DNA from: Neptunomonas qingdaonensis
GTDB taxonomy: Bacteria > Pseudomonadota > Gammaproteobacteria > Pseudomonadales > Balneatricaceae
Reading direction: 5' to 3'
Length of the DNA stretch: 64,000 nt
Assembly: GCF_900113275.1 (NCBI RefSeq)
Contig: NZ_FOOU01000007.1
Location: 62,001-126,000 of the forward strand
In this document: in pieces, positions 24,639-33,353 of the stretch
How the letters are laid out: each line of letters opens with the position of its first letter
Numbering within the stretch: position 1 is the first letter of the stretch
Notes under the pieces: generated by a model
Told to the model about the DNA's origin: nothing
Seen by the model: only the letters and a program-made list of their open reading frames with translations
Database searches by the model: none
Made by a program: the position numbers and the translations under genes

Positions 24639-25883
24639 TTAACAATGAGTAATCTTCTGTTTGAGACGTATAAACTGTTTGCTGAGTTTATCGTCATCTG
24701 CACAAACACTTAATAAGTCGTCAATAAAGTGATGAAGTGCGCGATGTTCAATTTGCTTTATTTGCGCTTGTTGTTTTTCATTAAGCATGTGATACATCGT
24801 TGCTGCACCAAAGTCGCCAACAATGAGGTTGGCTTCATCATCAAACAGGGCGTTATGTGCGTATAAGTCGCCATGGCATACCTGGTTTACATGTAAATGT
24901 ATAAACACCTCTTCCATTTGAGTAACGATTTTATCAATCTGTTCAATTGATAAAGAAAAACCAAGTGGGAAGGTGTCACGTGTACAGCTTTGAAAGCAGG
25001 GTGGTAAGCCTAAATTCTTATAGTGAGGTGGTATCAAGCTCATGATTAACGCTAAATATCCATCTTCCTTCACTTGAGCCACAGACTTAACCAGGTTTGG
25101 ATGGTTGCCTACTTTTAGGCACGCTTGTAATTCATCTTTTGGATAGCCGTCGCTGGTTACTTCGCCTTTAAATTCTTTCACGGCAATATCATCAGGAAAG
25201 AGAACTTGATGATGATTCCACTGTGCTTTTGAAATAACACCAGACGCGCCTTGTCCAAGTACATCTTGTAATGTGAAACTCGTTGATGGCATTTCTGGAA
25301 CTGACTGAATGTTGACATCGGACTGGCTAAATGGATTGCCAGAAAACGCAAACCAGGCAAGTTTGGGTAAGCTTAGTAATTGATCAGGACACTCAACCAA
25401 CTGGTTAGCTGAAATACGCACTAATTCAAGGTTTGTCGATTGAGCTAAGGTTTGAGGTAGGTGGGTTAAGCGATTACCCGCTAATGCTAATTTTTGTAGT
25501 CTGGGCCGCTCGCCCAACGAGTCAGGCAGCGCGCTTATCTGGTTATCAGTTAAAATGAGCCAACGTAATTTTGCTGGTAATGAGTTTTCAGGGACATGAT
25601 TAATTTTATTTGATTTAAAACCAACCATTTCTAAGTTGCGGCATTGGCCAAGTGCTTCCGGTACTGTCTCAAAATGGTTGTTAGAGGCAAAAAATATTTT
25701 AAGATTTTGCAGCTGTATGACTTCTTTTGGCAGCGATGTTAATTGGTTGTTGGACAGATCAAGAATTTCTAAGCTATCAGCCAGGGATAAAATTTCCAAA
25801 GGAAATGATGTTAAATTTTCTGATAATGTTAAGTGCCGAATACCAGAGAGTTCGCCAGATTTAAGTTGAGAAAGCGTATGCAA
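24639..25883 (-). CDS. Leucine-rich-repeat protein kinase
   Basis: The 414-aa protein fuses about seven leucine-rich repeats (residues 15-195; pattern LEILDLSNNQLTSLP, about 23 residues each) to a protein-kinase-like domain (about 205-410). Kinase landmarks are the glycine loop LGQGASGVISKA, Lys in DIAVKEF, catalytic HGDLYAHN (about 335) and metal-binding GDFGAA. The catalytic loop is intact although the Arg before Asp is replaced by Gly, as in many bacterial and APH-like kinases. There is no signal peptide or membrane helix, so it is cytoplasmic. Target unknown. It is a single gene of a eukaryote-like type, convergent with 24332. Confidence 0.88.
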   Translation of the reverse strand: MHTLSQLKSGELSGIRHLTLSENLTSFPLEILSLADSLEILDLSNNQLTSLPKEVIQLQNLKIFFASNNHFETVPEALGQCRNLEMVGFKSNKINHVPENSLPAKLRWLILTDNQISALPDSLGERPRLQKLALAGNRLTHLPQTLAQSTNLELVRISANQLVECPDQLLSLPKLAWFAFSGNPFSQSDVNIQSVPEMPSTSFTLQDVLGQGASGVISKAQWNHHQVLFPDDIAVKEFKGEVTSDGYPKDELQACLKVGNHPNLVKSVAQVKEDGYLALIMSLIPPHYKNLGLPPCFQSCTRDTFPLGFSLSIEQIDKIVTQMEEVFIHLHVNQVCHGDLYAHNALFDDEANLIVGDFGAATMYHMLNEKQQAQIKQIEHRALHHFIDDLLSVCADDDKLSKQFIRLKQKITHC

Positions 25884-26025
25884 AATGATGAGTTCCTACT
25901 TAATTTGATACAAAACTCCGCTAGTTTACTAGAAACGCCATGTGAAGGCCTTACAAAGAAGGGCGGGCCATATGACCCTTTGTTCTGCATTGGGTAAGAT
26001 TATGAAAATGGGCAGCCATTTGTAA

Positions 26026-27474
26026 TTACTGCATTTGATGTTGCGGGAAGCTTGCAAACTGGACACCTAACACCATTTGAGCCCATAGCTTTCTGGAAGC
26101 CGCGACTTGCGCACAGTCATTGTGGTAACCCCCTTGGGCGCACCACATTTCAAGTTGCAGCATCTCGGGGCTGTTATCATGATTAACCGCAGCAACCGCG
26201 AGTAAAGTTGAGCCGTTGGTTGCCAGCGTTTCAAAATAATACTTATCTGTTTGCCACATCATGCCATTAAAAATATTACGATAAATCGCCTTACGGTTCA
26301 CAGTCACACCAAACTGAGATAGTGGTGTTAAGTAACTCCAATAGGGGTCTGGAAAAACTTGCGAGTAGCTATCCAACTGGGTCAATATATTTTCAAACTC
26401 GATAGAATAATATTGCGCTTCGTTGAAGTTCTGAACACGCCAGATATTAAATACCATTTCCATGCGTGGATCGCCCAGCGCGACAGTCGTAAAATTATCA
26501 GCTTTACTAATATCAGCTCCCATTGGCACAACGATTGTCGCCCCTGAGCCCAGGTCCTGATAAATATCATAGTTAAAAGCATAAGGGTTAAAGCCATTAA
26601 ATAAAGAGGCAAGCTGGTTGAGGCCTAATTTATCATCCGCTGTTTCAGCGAGTTGCTGAAAAGAACGGCTTCGTAATTTGGTTAAACGAATATCTCCCAC
26701 CAACTGCGTTTTTCCAACATTGGCATCTAAATCAGCAGCGAACAGCTCAGTAATGCCTGGTGCATTAGGTAGCTGGTTATCTGTTGATTGATCAAGGTGC
26801 TGTAACTCACTTGCCGGTATTCCCCAGCTTATTCCAATAGCGCCACTCTCCAGCCCTCCATCTACAATACCTACCACTTGTCCTTTGTTATTCACAATAG
26901 GACCGCCCGATAATCCAGGCACTAAATTACCTTCCAGGTTTAATATTTTCAGGGTAGTACTTGGATATTCACCTATCTTTTGCAGGACTTTGGAAGGCAG
27001 AATAGAGCGCAACTGATCTCCTCCAAATCGCACTTTAACTTCCGTGCTGCTATATCCCGCAATATTAAGCGGAAAACCTACCGCATCAAGAGACTGCTTA
27101 ACTTTTAAGGGAGATGAATCTGCATCTAGTACCGGCCGTTCTAGTGGATTCTGGAGGCGTAGCAGTACCAGATCAGATTTTTTTAAGACTCGATCAACCA
27201 CTGCCGGAGACGATGCAACAATCTGCCCGTTAGCATTCACATAGTTCGCTGTGATTGTTCGTTGACCATCTATTACATGTAACGACGTCACCACAAACTG
27301 AGTTTCTTTCCATATAAAGCCAGTAGCAGATGAGGTGCCCGCTTCTATCTTAACAACCGATTGACTGACTCGCTCCAATACCTCATGTGCCGGCTGCGCA
27401 AAAACTTCCGCTGAGCACAGTGATATAAAGAAACAAACTAAGCCACAAAAATAACGGGCTATGCGGGGGTGCAT
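26026..27474 (-). CDS. Exported trypsin-like serine protease
   Basis: The 482-aa product has an N-terminal signal peptide (about residues 8-26, cleavage near VFAQPAH) and a S1C/trypsin-like domain with the catalytic triad visible: His66 in VTSLHVID, Asp101 in KKSDLVLL and Ser189 in GLSGGPIV. No PDZ domain follows; instead there is a 240-residue C-terminal region I do not recognise, with a pair of Cys (MWCAQGGYHNDCAQ). It is likely periplasmic or surface-linked. It overlaps the upstream membrane-protein gene by 16 bp, so the two are one operon and probably one machine. Confidence 0.85.
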   Translation of the reverse strand: MHPRIARYFCGLVCFFISLCSAEVFAQPAHEVLERVSQSVVKIEAGTSSATGFIWKETQFVVTSLHVIDGQRTITANYVNANGQIVASSPAVVDRVLKKSDLVLLRLQNPLERPVLDADSSPLKVKQSLDAVGFPLNIAGYSSTEVKVRFGGDQLRSILPSKVLQKIGEYPSTTLKILNLEGNLVPGLSGGPIVNNKGQVVGIVDGGLESGAIGISWGIPASELQHLDQSTDNQLPNAPGITELFAADLDANVGKTQLVGDIRLTKLRSRSFQQLAETADDKLGLNQLASLFNGFNPYAFNYDIYQDLGSGATIVVPMGADISKADNFTTVALGDPRMEMVFNIWRVQNFNEAQYYSIEFENILTQLDSYSQVFPDPYWSYLTPLSQFGVTVNRKAIYRNIFNGMMWQTDKYYFETLATNGSTLLAVAAVNHDNSPEMLQLEMWCAQGGYHNDCAQVAASRKLWAQMVLGVQFASFPQHQMQ

Positions 27475-28121
27475 ATGCCTGCCACTGTGGATCGGATAAT
27501 AGCCATTTTGGTATCCTCATCAGTTACATGCTGATTAATAGCCACGGCCATGGCAGAAAGTTCAGTCAACTCCATAGAACGATAGAAGCTCATCAAAGCA
27601 CTAAAATTTTCAAAACGATCAACAGCAATCTTTTCACATAACTTTGAGTCAGTGGCGAACAGCACTGTTTTCTCTAATGATGCTGTTGGTGACGAACCTG
27701 GGCTCTTATCTTGTGTGCTTTTATTATTAAATTTCTTAAGAACTAACAAGTCTCTCGCTTCTTTTGGGCTGAAGCCAATTTGAGTCAGCTCGCTAAATTG
27801 GACTTGAAGGGTGGGTTCTGTAGGTGAAAGTACATTATGCGTTCTCATATAAATACCAACAAAAATACCCAGCACGCAAGCCAGTCCAAAAGACCCGGTA
27901 CGTAAACCAGCCAATTTAAGTTGAGCGCCTGTTAAAACCTGAGAACCTGAATCATCATCTGTGGCTGGGGTTTTTAAACCTATTAACGATGCCAGCAATG
28001 CAGTGATTGAACCGACAACCAAACCAACAACAGGTGAGCTGGACAAGCCCAGTAGAATACCTATCAGTGATCCTATGCCAACACTTGAGAAAATTTGCGA
28101 TGCTATCATTGAAACGACCAT
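27459..28121 (-). CDS. Membrane protein co-transcribed with the serine protease
   Basis: The 220-aa protein has two glycine-rich N-terminal helices (about 10-47), a third (about 78-92) and a C-terminal soluble domain of about 125 residues. It contains a segment resembling FSPKEARDLLVL and a Cys pair (KLCEKI, AGICTPA). I do not recognise the family. GGGAGG lies 8 bp before the first ATG. The start region is a perfect-looking 12-bp duplication, so a second ATG four codons later has the same local context. The 3' end overlaps the protease gene by 16 bp. It may anchor or regulate the protease. Confidence 0.7.
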   Translation of the reverse strand: MVVSMIASQIFSSVGIGSLIGILLGLSSSPVVGLVVGSITALLASLIGLKTPATDDDSGSQVLTGAQLKLAGLRTGSFGLACVLGIFVGIYMRTHNVLSPTEPTLQVQFSELTQIGFSPKEARDLLVLKKFNNKSTQDKSPGSSPTASLEKTVLFATDSKLCEKIAVDRFENFSALMSFYRSMELTELSAMAVAINQHVTDEDTKMAIIRSTVAGICTPA

Positions 28122-28308
28122 CGAAACGACCTCCCTTCGTGTGTTACTGATTTAATTCTGCTCCTTGTTTGTTTTTTGTACAAGCGTTCGAAAAAAGACA
28201 TGCTGCAAATAGTTAGGAAAATTTAACGCTGAGTTTGTACTCAGGCGCATGGGAGCGATCTTGTAAAGCAGGGCTGAACTGCATGTGCCTTGGTTGTATT
28301 ACAATCAT

Positions 28309-28878
28309 TTATTTAAGTTTTTCATAATAGCGATTCAAGCCATAATCTATTGTTGATAATGTTACATTTGCTAAGCTGTCAGGCTGATAAAATCTATACT
28401 TCTTGGGAGTAAGGAAATGAATAAACCTGGTAATTGTCGATCGTTTTAGTAAGTCGTCAGGGGTGACTGTTCTCTTTAGTTCAATATGTGTTCTGTCAGA
28501 TGATAACGGATATATATGAAAGGCATGGTCAGAAGAGAAAGGGCTCATGCCATAATACAAACAGCTTTTTTCCTGACACTTATTAATAAACACATCGGAT
28601 GCACGAGTATTAATTTTTGCTCCTTCAAAAACGGGTTGCAGGCCTTGTGATAAATCTCTGCTCAAGTCAGCTATTTCATAAGATTTGTAGCAAGATAATA
28701 GATTTGAGTTGGTTAAAAATTCCCATACTTTCTCAACTGAATAGGGTAATTCGCTGCTGCCATAAGAGAATTTCTCTTCATTTAGTTGTTCGGCTCTTAT
28801 TAAAAATTCATAGCCGATAAAAAAGGATACCAAACCACCAATAAACGCACCGAATACGAAAATAAAAAGGTCTGTCAT
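28309..28878 (-). CDS. Membrane-anchored SRPBCC-like protein
   Basis: From the ATG at 28878 the protein is 189 aa; the frame is open for 21 more codons, but AAGGAG lies 10 bp before this ATG. One N-terminal helix (about residues 4-24) is followed by a domain whose beginning, LPYSVEKVWEFLTNSNLL, is typical of START/SRPBCC ligand-binding folds. It continues with alternating strands and a C-terminal helix. The ligand is unknown. The CQEKSC pair could form a disulfide, hinting at a periplasmic domain. It is single and divergent from 29042. Confidence 0.6.
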   Translation of the reverse strand: MTDLFIFVFGAFIGGLVSFFIGYEFLIRAEQLNEEKFSYGSSELPYSVEKVWEFLTNSNLLSCYKSYEIADLSRDLSQGLQPVFEGAKINTRASDVFINKCQEKSCLYYGMSPFSSDHAFHIYPLSSDRTHIELKRTVTPDDLLKRSTITRFIHFLTPKKYRFYQPDSLANVTLSTIDYGLNRYYEKLK

Positions 28879-29041
28879 AGCATTCAATCTCCTTCTGATT
28901 TTATTAGAATAAAGAAAGAAAATATTCTGTGCAATAAACAATCGGTAGAGTCTTGGCGGGTTGTGGATTTTATTCTAGGATAAACGGAGGTGATATCGCG
29001 TGGGAGTTATTGTATCCATTATTTAGTAGGGGTATTAGCAT

Positions 29042-29689
29042 ATGTTTGCAATTGACAGTATAAATTCAGCAGAAGAGATTCTTGCTTCTATATATAAAGA
29101 ACGAATGACGAATAATAAAACTACAGAAAAGGGGAGTGTTTTTAGGGGGCCGGTGGGCTTGTTTTTAATTCGAGAGGACGGAGCGAACGGCTCAAAATTA
29201 GCGAGGGAGGTAATGAGTAGTTTTGAATATTGGAACTCCAGAACGGCACATTACTTTGATGGCATATTCTTGGGTTGGGGATATGATGCAGGGCCTGCTT
29301 ATATGGAAGATAGTTACATTGCCTGCATATCTGATTTAGAAGCCCGGTTAAATTGGCGGGAGAACGGCGGGTCTCATTTAATTATTGTTGATTATGTATT
29401 TGATATAAATAAAGGCACTGGGACGTTTGATTTTTCTCAAGCGATACCACTGAATATTACAACCCTATTACTGAAAAATGAATGGACTCAATTAAGTGAG
29501 TTGATTGTGAGTGGCTTATTGGCGCCAATCAAGGCGGGGCAAGCGGGTGATACATGGGAGATATCTGACTACATTGCGGCTCTCAAGCTAAGAGATATTT
29601 TTTGGAAAGCGCTGGTGAAGAAAGTAGGATTGCTACTTGGTGGGGTTGATGTTGTTAAAGATTATGCCGTTCGAGATTTACGTAAATAA
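29042..29689 (+). CDS. Orphan cytoplasmic protein
   Basis: I do not recognise this 215-aa protein. It has no signal peptide or clear membrane helix. Notable stretches are FRGPVGLFLIRED, HYFDGIFLGWGYD and HLIIVDYVFD, which look like core strands of an alpha/beta fold, and a helical C-terminal 80 residues. Its base composition is lower in GC than the metalloprotease gene downstream. No ribosome binding site is convincing (AGGGG about 12 bp upstream). A MITE-like repeat follows within 110 bp. Function unknown. Confidence 0.55.
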   Translation: MFAIDSINSAEEILASIYKERMTNNKTTEKGSVFRGPVGLFLIREDGANGSKLAREVMSSFEYWNSRTAHYFDGIFLGWGYDAGPAYMEDSYIACISDLEARLNWRENGGSHLIIVDYVFDINKGTGTFDFSQAIPLNITTLLLKNEWTQLSELIVSGLLAPIKAGQAGDTWEISDYIAALKLRDIFWKALVKKVGLLLGGVDVVKDYAVRDLRK

Positions 29690-29790
29690 ATTGTCATACA
29701 AGGCAAATCACGCGGGGATTCAAAATACAAGACCTAACCCTATGTGCAATTTAGTTGTTATTTAAATAGTTGAGAGCAACTTGGTTTTTC

Positions 29791-30010
29791 CCCTGCAATA
29801 GGCGGGTTGTTTATACCCCACCCTACCTGTCCAGCTAGTTTATCAGTAAACCACTGATTTTCATATATAAAATAGAATTATTGTGATTATTTGTTGTGAG
29901 TGGTGGGGATGTTTTGACCCGCTTAGATAAATAAACGATGAGGTGATATGGGATGTTTCCATTTATTTCAACTCATTAGGTTATGCGGGCTATTGGCACG
30001 GAACTTGTAA
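29791..30010. repeat. MITE-like repeat, GGCGGGTT family (copy 1)
   Basis: It begins CCTGCAATAGGCGGGTT and contains GTTTTGACCCGCTTAGAT. It aligns over about 210 bp with 55521-55731, including TGTGATT.TTTGTTG.G and CATTAGGT. The GCGGGTT and GACCCGC parts form an inverted pair. It has no coding capacity. The whole 29690-30187 gap otherwise shows only AT-rich DNA and the 170-bp leader of the next gene. Confidence 0.8.
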
Positions 30011-30187
30011 CGATCGTTGTAAGTAATAAAGCGAACCATTTGAGCCAGTGAGGCTTATCGCTGAGGTATCTGATGCTTCTTGCGTTTAAAAAGCGGCTGC
30101 AGTTGACCGCCTGAGGGCGCAACTGATCCAGTGAATTCCGCTAACAGTAAGGGGATTACCTGCCAATACTCATAAGGCGTAATAACG

Positions 30188-32293
30188 ATGAAAAACCGCA
30201 ATGAATTTGATCAGCGCATTGGAAGATTTCCCGTTCCCACTGCGGATATAATCCCGAGACTCTTCGACGATCTGCAACCGACAGCCCCTGACCTGGACTT
30301 AAAAGCGAAGCTCTTTAAGCGCTGTTCCATTAAGCCTCTGCAGGGCTGCTATCGTTTAACGTTTTTCCCAAAGTCAGGGCTTCGCCCGACACTCTTTGCT
30401 ACAACCTACAAAGGAACAATGCGTTTCGAAGAAAAGGGCAGCGAGATTATTGTTAGTGCCGATCTGTACAAGTTCAAAACTATCTTTCCCCTCAAATACT
30501 ATCGGATTTCCCAAAAGTATAAGCAGCGATGGGGACATCTTACTATCGGTGAGGAAGCTCAGAGTATCGGCTTTGGGTTCCGGCAACCCGAAGCCCCGAC
30601 GGTTGGCCCCGCTAAACTACCACCGGTTAAGACTATCCCCATCTACCCACGCAATAGGTACTACTCTTATCTTCAAGGTGTGTCTGCTCAACTCTCTTCT
30701 ATAGGGTTCGTTGGAAGGCCTTGCAATTTTTCGTTGACCTTCGACGAGTTTTTCTATGTTCATCCCGCTTCCGGTTTCGATGGTTCCTTCCCCGCTGTAG
30801 CCGATCGCACAATCCGGATGCAGTTGAAAGAAACTGATAAGGCTGATTACTTTGAGGGCAAACTTTACAGCGGGGACAGCGAACTAGGTAGTATCAGACT
30901 GGAGTGGGTCTCGCCATTTTTTCGGCGAGCCGAACTTAAAATACAACGACTGGAGGGTGCGGTTATCCCTCAACCCGTGACAGCTTCTTCCGGTACTGGT
31001 ACCGAAGATTTCTCCAGTATTTTCGCTACTGCAGGTTGGCATTTGAGTGTCACTCGCGATGACACAGCTGTAGCATTGCCCGCTAGTCTGGCGGGTGTCC
31101 AAGATCCTGATACCTGTTGGAATCCAAATTTTGACAATATGCATGACCTGATGGATTCTTTGCCTGGCTATGATCCTGGCATTCTGGATTCACGCTGGAA
31201 GGCTTATCTTGTTGCTATCCCGGCAGCTCTGGGATGCAGTCGTGGTTGGATGTTTGACAGTATTAATAGCGGTGGTGACGTCAACAGTATTGGCCGTGAA
31301 GGTGCCGTTACGCATAGCCATGACGGCTATCCGTCCGGAGATGGTGTTGAGTACGGTATTGCCGAAAACGAGTTGCAAAAAGATCATCCCCGTGCTTTTT
31401 TGCGTAGTGCGGCCCATGAAGTTGGCCACACTTTTAATCAAATTCATCAAAGCTTTGAGAGTGGTTCAGATAATTCCATTATGACCGTTACCCCTGCTGT
31501 CGCTAGCGTACTGGATGGCGCCGGTGAGACGTTTCCTGATGACATCGATCTAGCGTTTAACGCAACAGTTCAACGCCACCTCATACATCTGCCAGACCCG
31601 GCAGTCCGCCCAGGCGCCATGCAATTCTTCGGGAATTCAATTTCTGTTCCCGAATCCGACGTTAACTTCTTTGACACTGACGATCTTGAGCTTGTGATTA
31701 AGCTAAAAACGAGAGTTAAACTAGGCGAGCCGGTCAATGCAAGTTGGACTTTGACCAACAGATCTGATGCCAGCATCCCAACTCCAGATCAGATTGATAC
31801 TTATGGCCATGCTGCTCATATAAGTGTGACAAACCCTGCAGGCGCTATTCGTTATATGAAATCGGTAGTAACCGCTGCATGTTCAAGTCACCCGGTGTCA
31901 GCGCTAAAAGCGGGAGCGTCACGTAAGGCTGAAGCGACCTTATTCTGGAGCCAGAATGGATTTGCTTTTGATTCACCAGGGCGCCATCGCGTCGAAGTCA
32001 TCTTGTTATGGGACGTTGATGGGTTGATTCTGGGCGCTCGTGGAGGCATCGATGTTTGGGTGGATTATCCAATAACCACAGATGACAATGCCGTCGCAGC
32101 GCTATTGCTAAATGAAGAAGTGGGTAAGTTGGTCGCAATGGGCGTTGGCGTTGGCAGACGCAATCGATATCCGATAGGTCTTCAACGCGCAGCCGAGGTC
32201 CTCGAAAAGCACCCTGAACACCCCGCGTGTGATGTGCTCGGCAAGCTATTAAAGGGTTCCTATAAAAAGGGCAAAGCTAAGCGCAATAAATAG
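30188..32293 (+). CDS. Metzincin-like zinc metalloprotein
   Basis: The 701-aa protein has a zinc-protease signature AAHEVGHTFNQIHQ (His410, Glu411, His414, His420), the spaced HExxHxxxxxH of metzincins, with Asn where Gly is usual, and a likely Met-turn SIMTV near residue 433. There is no signal peptide. The N-terminal 290 residues look beta-rich and duplicated in style (GCYRLTFFPKSG...; RPCNFSLTFDEF...). The C-terminal 180 residues, after FFDTDDLELVIKLKT, resemble an immunoglobulin-like adhesion or accessory domain, ending in a Lys-rich tail. Substrate unknown; export by a non-Sec system is possible. It follows a MITE-like repeat and a long leader. Confidence 0.75.
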   Translation: MKNRNEFDQRIGRFPVPTADIIPRLFDDLQPTAPDLDLKAKLFKRCSIKPLQGCYRLTFFPKSGLRPTLFATTYKGTMRFEEKGSEIIVSADLYKFKTIFPLKYYRISQKYKQRWGHLTIGEEAQSIGFGFRQPEAPTVGPAKLPPVKTIPIYPRNRYYSYLQGVSAQLSSIGFVGRPCNFSLTFDEFFYVHPASGFDGSFPAVADRTIRMQLKETDKADYFEGKLYSGDSELGSIRLEWVSPFFRRAELKIQRLEGAVIPQPVTASSGTGTEDFSSIFATAGWHLSVTRDDTAVALPASLAGVQDPDTCWNPNFDNMHDLMDSLPGYDPGILDSRWKAYLVAIPAALGCSRGWMFDSINSGGDVNSIGREGAVTHSHDGYPSGDGVEYGIAENELQKDHPRAFLRSAAHEVGHTFNQIHQSFESGSDNSIMTVTPAVASVLDGAGETFPDDIDLAFNATVQRHLIHLPDPAVRPGAMQFFGNSISVPESDVNFFDTDDLELVIKLKTRVKLGEPVNASWTLTNRSDASIPTPDQIDTYGHAAHISVTNPAGAIRYMKSVVTAACSSHPVSALKAGASRKAEATLFWSQNGFAFDSPGRHRVEVILLWDVDGLILGARGGIDVWVDYPITTDDNAVAALLLNEEVGKLVAMGVGVGRRNRYPIGLQRAAEVLEKHPEHPACDVLGKLLKGSYKKGKAKRNK

Positions 32294-32350
32294 GAAATCT
32301 CACCGGCGTGTAGGACATTTCTACATTCTAAATCGAAAAGGGCAGCACTT

Positions 32351-32414
32351 TTCTCACCATGAGTGGCATTGGCTTGAATAGCGAGTGTTGCACGCTGTGC
32401 TACCAGTTTGGCTG
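32351..32414 (-). pseudogene. Fragment of a DEAD-box helicase gene
   Basis: About five of six bases match 33706-33769 within rhlE, in the same orientation. Read on the minus strand it gives AKLVAQRATLAIQANATHGE against AKLVAQLAKRGIQAEAIHGD in the intact helicase. It is too short to function. Confidence 0.75.
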
Positions 32415-32478
32415 AAAATGAATGTACTCTAAAATAAATCTGTTCTGACCCCATTCAAAACTTGAGTGATGATAAAAC

Positions 32479-33276
32479 ATGGAAATAGCATTCCCCGAAA
32501 GTGATAGGAAAGAGCTTCAATCTGCAAAGAACCTGTTGGAAAACCCCGGAGTCGCAGCAAAGGTCACCAATTTTATTGGTACACCAATAGAAAAAGGTCT
32601 TGGTTTACTGCCTGATAATTGGAAAGCAAGCATTGGTGACGTCACTAAAACGGCATTAATGAAAGCTTCAGACGCTGCAATTTTTACCATGAAAGACCTT
32701 CCCGGAGAATCATCATCAAATATATGGCACAAATTAGGCGTTGCTGCGTCGGGCGGGGTGGGTGGTTTTTTTGGGATAGCCGCTATCGCTGTAGAACTGC
32801 CTATTTCGACCACCATCATGCTTAGGTCAATTGCGGACATTGCCAGGAGTGAAGGGGAGTCAATCTCGGAAATAGAGGCTAAGCTTGCCTGCCTTGAAGT
32901 TTTTGCACTTGGCGGACCTAGTGAATCTGATGATGGAACCGAGAGTGGATACTATGCAGTTAGAGCTGTTTTAGCTAAGTCGATAGCAGATGCAGCAGAA
33001 TTTTTGACAGCTAAAACCATTACTGAGGAGGGCGCTCCTTTTTTAATTAGATTTATTGCCAAGGTTGCAGAGAGATTTAGCGTACAAATAACTCAAAAGG
33101 CAGCTGCTCAGGCCTTGCCTGCCATTGGTGCTGCAGGAGGCGCCATCATTAATACAGTATTCATGGATCATTTTCAGGATATGGCTAAAGGACATTTTGT
33201 TGTACGGCGTTTGGAACGTAAGCATGGTAAAGACCTAGTGCAGAAAGTCTATCAAGAATTGCCCAAGCTTGGCTGA
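32479..33276 (+). CDS. EcsC-family protein
   Basis: The 265-aa protein matches the EcsC family: a helical N-terminus, a hydrophobic glycine-rich segment (ASGGVGGFFGIAAIAVELPI, about 93-112), the signature LACLEVFALGGPSE, and a second Ala/Gly-rich segment (QALPAIGAAGGAIINT). EcsC proteins are small, probably membrane-associated proteins of poorly known function; Bacillus EcsC sits beside an ABC transporter, but none is next to this gene. A partial repeat end (TTCTGACCCCATTC) lies just upstream, so the promoter may be repeat-derived. It ends 77 bp before the convergent rhlE. Confidence 0.82.
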   Translation: MEIAFPESDRKELQSAKNLLENPGVAAKVTNFIGTPIEKGLGLLPDNWKASIGDVTKTALMKASDAAIFTMKDLPGESSSNIWHKLGVAASGGVGGFFGIAAIAVELPISTTIMLRSIADIARSEGESISEIEAKLACLEVFALGGPSESDDGTESGYYAVRAVLAKSIADAAEFLTAKTITEEGAPFLIRFIAKVAERFSVQITQKAAAQALPAIGAAGGAIINTVFMDHFQDMAKGHFVVRRLERKHGKDLVQKVYQELPKLG

Positions 33277-33353
33277 CAAATCAAAACACTCGCTAGACCT
33301 TACCCTATGTGAACTTCCATGTGCACTTTTTTAGGTTTTGATGTGACTTTAGA

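Noticed and set aside
32260-32454. 64-codon minus-strand ORF
   Set aside because: Only its middle is meaningful, as a decayed helicase fragment; the rest crosses the end of the metzincin-like gene and a repeat end.
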